64,000 nt of DNA from Hymenobacter fodinae (GTDB taxonomy: Bacteria > Bacteroidota > Bacteroidia > Cytophagales > Hymenobacteraceae): contig NZ_SRLA01000002.1 of NCBI RefSeq assembly GCF_004745825.1, forward strand, positions 930,001-994,000, read 5' to 3'. The position numbers and the translations under genes are program-made. The notes under the pieces were generated by a model, which worked only from the letters and a program-made list of their open reading frames with translations, searched no databases and was not told the origin of the DNA. This document shows, in pieces, positions 60,187-64,000 of the stretch (positions are counted from its first letter, which is position 1; each line of letters starts with the position of its first letter).

Positions 60187-61200
60187 ATGAAGAAGAAACT
60201 CTTACACTTTATCCTAGGCCTGCTGAGCCTGGGTTCTTCACTGTAAAGGGCAGGCCACTGGCCTGATTTGGGCCCGTCACTTGCCGCCACGCGTAGGAAG
60301 CAATGCTGCCATCGGAATTGGTACCGGAGCCCTGCAGCACCACTTGATTCGTCGGCAACTGAATAACGGTAGCCGTACCAGCGTTGGCAACCGAAATCAC
60401 GTTTTGAGTAGCAGCCCTCACCATAATCTTCACCGTCGCTTTTTGCACGTTGGCCGCTGCATCGGTGGCCTTCGCCTGCAGCGTAAGCGGCTCGGCCGTA
60501 GTGACGGTATACGGGAGCGTATAGGTGTTACCATTTTTAGCTCCCTGGCCCAGGCTGGACCCGGTAGCCTCTTTCAGAAACTCAACATTCGTAACGGCTA
60601 CGTTATCGGTAGCCGTGGCCGTCAGCGTGAGTTGGGTGCCAACTGGTACCGTAGTACCTGAGACGGGTGCCGTAAAGGTGAAATCGGTGCCTGCATATCA
60701 TCTGTTGGGGTGGTAGTGGGTGTACTAGTAGGGCTTGAGAACACCAGATGCCAAGCTCCATTTATAAAAGGATACCGGTTATAGGCAAACTGACTTTTAG
60801 TATGATAATACTGGTCGTCTTCCTTATAGCTGCCATGCCATTGGCCTTGTCATTGCAATTCATGTAGTCCTTGCCCTTCTGCGGGGTGTAGTTCGGGTCA
60901 CCCTTCAGGTTTTGGCATAGTACGTAGGCGCCAGCTACCTCATGGTATTCATCGCTAATCTAAGTGTCGCGGTAGATCATTGTTGCTGCCGAGGCTGTTG
61001 GCCGGTAGGCCGCCGTAGCGCAGAGCGCTAGTGCCCGCCGGCTGCAGGGAGGCTGGATCATTGGTGAGAGCTATTTGTCGCACCAAGAGGGTAGCCAGTC
61101 GCGGGCCGGACATATTCGCCCCGATCTGCAGGGTATTAGTGATAGCCTGGCCAAGTTGGTTCAGCTCGCTTCGTACTTGAGACCCTAGTTCTGTTCAGCA
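60187..61200 (-). pseudogene. Decayed extracellular/phage distal gene with PKD-like repeats
   Basis: Minus-strand open pieces, each cut by frameshifts: LNQLGQAITNTLQIGANMSG and LRYGGLPANSLGSNN near 61150-60980, then AYVLCQNLKGDPNYTPQKGK (about 60910), AYNRYPFINGAWHLVFSSPT (about 60770), [20 protein letters not shown] to [17 protein letters not shown] (60690-60430) and [20 protein letters not shown] ending [11 protein letters not shown] at 60232. The last part is a Bacteroidota Ig/PKD-type repeat. The plus strand at 60187 carries an unrelated signal-peptide start ([17 protein letters not shown]) that stops at the same junction. Confidence 0.6.
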
Positions 61201-62265
61201 TGTGGCAAAAGCGCTAACCTTATTGACAGAGATTGATAGAACTCTGGTAGATCCAATCTGCGGAAAAGGAGTCCGCAAAGTTCTACCACCCAAAGGCGAG
61301 AATAAGGCTGCATAGTAGGGCGAAGGTAGCAGCGCATACCCACCATACCCACTTTCCCGACGATTCAGTAGGCGGTTGGTAATAATGTCTCTTTCTACGC
61401 TTTAGAGTAAGCATATAGCAGGTTTGGTCTTTATTTTATTTTAAATATAAATCGATAAAAATATAGCGCTGGGTCTAACGAAATGTTTGGTTAGGATATA
61501 TAGCGTTGAATCGATTGTGAGTAATATTAAGCCGCTACTTTGCCGCAATAAACAACACGCATAACTAATGGGCTATCACCTAGCGGACTATCGCTATTCC
61601 TTGGTAAGGGTCTCTTATATAGTATTTTTATAACGCAGTAAGCTTGCCCTGTTATCTATGAAAATACTTATACCCGAACGGCCTACCAGCTCATGGGAAA
61701 GGTGCTTTGTATGTGAGCGCCTGCCTTTTACCATTTGTACTAGCATTAGTGTACCTAGCTTGGACTTAGCCGGCCCTGCTGCTAGCTGTACAGAGCAACC
61801 AGAATGAAAGCGTTTCAGCTTGGTGCTTAAGCAGCTTCCTTGAGGTGCGTATTCTTATGTAGAAATCTAAAGCCCCTAACAATCGTGTCCAGTTGAGGCT
61901 TTTGGGCTATCTATAAGGGTGTGGTGTAATCTATAGTTACTATACTACTATGGCTGTGTACATTAGACAAGCCACGCTGATTCCGACTATTAGGCTAATT
62001 ACTTGGGCCGCTGATTTCAGATAAGCAATAGGATTTTGCATGTACAACAGAAGCGCGAAGCATAAACTTTTGCGCAACCTACTCTGCAAAGTGATAGGGA
62101 CATGATAAACTGCAAAATCGGCGACAAGTAAGAAACTCAAGCGTATTGCTAAGCCTGATAATATGGTTGGTTTAGCACCAGCAAACTCCTCTGTACGGGA
62201 AGGGCGCTGATGAGCGTTTGGGCTGTAGTAGCTACCTTGGCCGGCGAAACTGTGCTTAGCTGACT
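61201..62265. other. Long stretch with little coding potential
   Basis: About 1.06 kb. A mini-hairpin TGCGGA/TCCGCA sits at 61259-61279. A minus-strand 66-codon frame (61940-62140; FALLLYMQNPIAYLKSAAQV, ISLIVGISVACLMYTAIVV) is hydrophobic and may be a small membrane protein, with a hairpin at about 61870-61900 as possible terminator; low certainty. AT-rich around 61430-61500. It separates the island from the regulator genes. Confidence 0.5.
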
Positions 62266-62943
62266 ATGAAAATTCTGCTCGTTGAAGACGAACCAAAGGT
62301 TGCTTCCTTTCTGCATCAGGGCCTCACTGAGCAACAGCACACTGTTGATTTAGCTTTAGAAGGAGTACTAGGTTTGCGACTGGCACTGGCGGGAGGGTAC
62401 GATCTGATTATTCTGGATACGCTGCTGCCCGGATTGAGTGGCCTAGAGGTTTGCCGGCAGGTGCGGGCGCACGATGCGGGCGTGCCTATTTTGATGCTTA
62501 CGGCCCTTGGAGAAACCGATGATAAAATTAGGGGCTTGGATGCTGGGGCCGATGACTACTTGGTTAAGCCCTTTGCTTTTCAGGAACTGCTGGCCCGCAT
62601 CAGGGCGCTGGCGCGCCGCCGCCACGAAGCACCCGCGGCTCAGGCGTTGCTTCGCCTTGCCGATCTAACACTCGACCCCGCCAGTAAGGTAGTGCAGCGG
62701 GCGGGGCAGACCATTCAACTCACGGCTCGGGAGTTTGCACTGCTTGAATACCTGTTGCGCCAGCAGGGCCGGGTAGTTTCGCGGGTAGATATTTTGGAGC
62801 ACGTCTGGGAAACCAACTTCGATACGGGTTCCAATGTCATTGACGTGTACATCAACTTCTTGCGTAAAAAAATTGATAAGGATTTCACTCCCAAGCTTAT
62901 TCATACGCTGGTAGGCATGGGCTACGTAATGAAGGAAGACTGA
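62266..62943 (+). CDS. OmpR/CusR-type response regulator
   Basis: 225 residues. Receiver: ILLVEDEPKVASFL, phospho-Asp in LIILDTLLPGLSG, Thr/Ala switch in LMLTALGETD, Lys in YLVKPFAF. Winged helix: LTAREFALLEYLLRQQGRVV, SNVIDVYINFLRKKIDKD, TLVGMGYVMKE. Pairs with the sensor kinase that starts 100 bp later. Systems of this type often control metal efflux or envelope genes; the target is not identifiable. A possible -7 box TACCTTGG lies about 30 bp upstream (62231). Confidence 0.95.
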   Translation: MKILLVEDEPKVASFLHQGLTEQQHTVDLALEGVLGLRLALAGGYDLIILDTLLPGLSGLEVCRQVRAHDAGVPILMLTALGETDDKIRGLDAGADDYLVKPFAFQELLARIRALARRRHEAPAAQALLRLADLTLDPASKVVQRAGQTIQLTAREFALLEYLLRQQGRVVSRVDILEHVWETNFDTGSNVIDVYINFLRKKIDKDFTPKLIHTLVGMGYVMKED

Positions 62944-63042
62944 TACTTGGTGCTGGTGGCGGACTAACGGGCGCCCGCACTGTTCTGCTGTACACCGGCA
63001 CTTGGCCATCAATTCGCCAACTCACCTCTATCAACCGATTTC

Positions 63043-64000
63043 ATGACTATACGCACCCGTCTGGCGCTGCAGTTTGCGGCTATTCTGGCCGTTACCTTGC
63101 TAGTGTTTTCGGTGGTGATTTACTTTTTCACTTACCACTCACGACGGGAGTTCTTTTCCGAAAGCCTTTTTGCCCGCGCCCGCATTGTAGCGCACGTGTA
63201 TCTCGATGGCACCAACCGCGGCGACGAAGACAGTCAAGCGTCGTACCGGCGCTACCTGCGGCAGTTTTACCGCACCTTGCCCGAAGAAGAAGTGCGCGTA
63301 TTTGACGCTCAGAACCACGTCGTGTTTCAGGAAGGTCGGCCAGGACAGCAGTCGGATCTGATGCCGTTTCTGGAACAGGTGCGCTATGATGGCCGGGAGG
63401 TAGTGTTAGAGTCTGATTACCGGCAAACGGTAGGCCTGCTCTACCGCGATGCACGCCGGGGCGATTTTGTAGTAGTGGCTTCTTCCGTGGATGCCGACAG
63501 CCGCCAGAAGCTCAACGATCTTCGCGCGGTTCTTACGAGTGGCCTACTGGCGTCTTTTGTTATTGTCGGTATAGGCGGTTGGTTTTTTGCTGGTCAGGCC
63601 TTGCGTCCTATGCAGCGTATTGTGCAGGAGGTAGATAGCATCACGGCTTCTGACCTGCACCGTCGGTTGTCGCAGGCCGATGGGCAGGATGAAGTGTCGT
63701 TGCTGGCGGGTCGCTTTAACCGGCTGCTTGATCGGTTGGAAACAGCCTTTGCCGGACAGCGGACCTTTGTGCGTGATGCCTCTCACGAGTTGCGTACCCC
63801 GCTTACCGTACTCATCGGGCAGTTGGAAGTAGCCTTGCTGCAGCAGGAGCGCACCCCGCAGCAGTACCGCCAAGTGCTGCAAAGCACCCTGGATGCGGCC
63901 CGGCTGCTGAAAGACCTTACCAACGGCTTGCTTCAAATTGCCCGGGCCTCCGACGACCCTTCGCAGGTGCCGCTGACCCTGGTACGCCTTGATGAACTGC
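63043..64000 (+). CDS. Sensor histidine kinase, CusS-like (3' end outside window)
   Basis: 319 codons seen from ATG at 63043. N-terminal membrane helix (LALQFAAILAVTLLVFSVVI), a periplasmic domain of about 130 residues, second helix (SGLLASFVIVGIGGWFFAG), HAMP (LRPMQRIVQEVDSITASDL), and the phosphoacceptor FVRDASHELRTPLTVLIGQL. The ATPase domain lies beyond the window end. Partner of the preceding OmpR-type regulator. Confidence 0.95.
   Translation, partial: MTIRTRLALQFAAILAVTLLVFSVVIYFFTYHSRREFFSESLFARARIVAHVYLDGTNRGDEDSQASYRRYLRQFYRTLPEEEVRVFDAQNHVVFQEGRPGQQSDLMPFLEQVRYDGREVVLESDYRQTVGLLYRDARRGDFVVVASSVDADSRQKLNDLRAVLTSGLLASFVIVGIGGWFFAGQALRPMQRIVQEVDSITASDLHRRLSQADGQDEVSLLAGRFNRLLDRLETAFAGQRTFVRDASHELRTPLTVLIGQLEVALLQQERTPQQYRQVLQSTLDAARLLKDLTNGLLQIARASDDPSQVPLTLVRLDEL

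Noticed and set aside
61658..61807. 49-codon plus-strand ORF
   Set aside because: Cys/Ser-rich, no pattern, no context support.
48105..62265. CRISPR array or toxin-antitoxin pair in the island
   Set aside because: No regularly spaced identical repeats of 28-37 bp with unique spacers and no recognisable toxin pair; the 20-21-bp repeats are too short and too few.

Overview
The window looks like chromosomal DNA from a GC-rich member of the Bacteroidota, most likely Hymenobacter or a close relative. The sequence evidence is a secreted protein with a type IX secretion (T9SS) C-terminal sorting domain, a TonB-dependent receptor, LytTR-type two-component genes, weak or absent Shine-Dalgarno sequences with some TTG/GTG starts, -7 boxes resembling TAnnTTTG, and REP-like inverted repeats of the GTCATTCCGAG type. 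The heptamer CTAGGCC/GGCCTAG occurs about 80 times by eye in the window. The genus is inferred, not proven.

Layout. 1-2.3 kb: LytTR regulator (cut by the window edge), LytS-type kinase and a membrane protein, one minus-strand operon. 2.3-6 kb: secreted alpha/beta hydrolase, two hypotheticals and a secreted sorbosone-dehydrogenase-like enzyme. 5.9-8.1 kb: a minus-strand cluster with two diverged membrane-anchored ExbD-like paralogues around a beta-barrel protein; one paralogue carries a perfect 56-bp inverted repeat and its C-terminal membrane segment sits on a separate small ORF. 8.3-10.4 kb: TonB-dependent receptor, then a decayed sorting-domain remnant. 10.8-14.5 kb: stress and small secreted proteins (UspA, GNAT, fasciclin).

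14.5-26.5 kb is a signalling region. Three hybrid-free histidine kinases share almost the same catalytic core on three different sensor modules. One forms an operon with a receiver protein and a receiver-adenylate cyclase. Convergent to it is a 1020-residue protein joining a nucleotide-transporter-like membrane domain, HEAT repeats and a cyclic-nucleotide-binding domain. Together these suggest a two-component-to-cAMP pathway with a local cAMP effector.

26.5-48.1 kb is mostly housekeeping: tRNA-Arg, OsmC, sucC, a GH113-like hydrolase, a LolD-type ATPase, a single-strand-annealing-like protein, RecQ, an ABM monooxygenase, a CurA-like reductase, ohr/ohrR, rhodanese, a T9SS cargo protein, a PASTA protein, a tandem double D-Ala-D-Ala ligase, pgk, an M50 protease and a HAD hydrolase.

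48.1-62.2 kb starts at a CAT-anticodon tRNA and is a decayed, AT-richer prophage-like island. It holds broken phage genes (ClpP-like head protease, tape-measure protein plus a second N-terminal stub, tail proteins), three intact acyltransferase-3 genes, small lipoproteins and long non-coding stretches. The CTAGGCC motif nearly disappears here (4 sites in 14 kb against about 77 in the other 50 kb). From 62.2 kb an OmpR-type regulator and its sensor kinase (cut by the window end) resume normal sequence.
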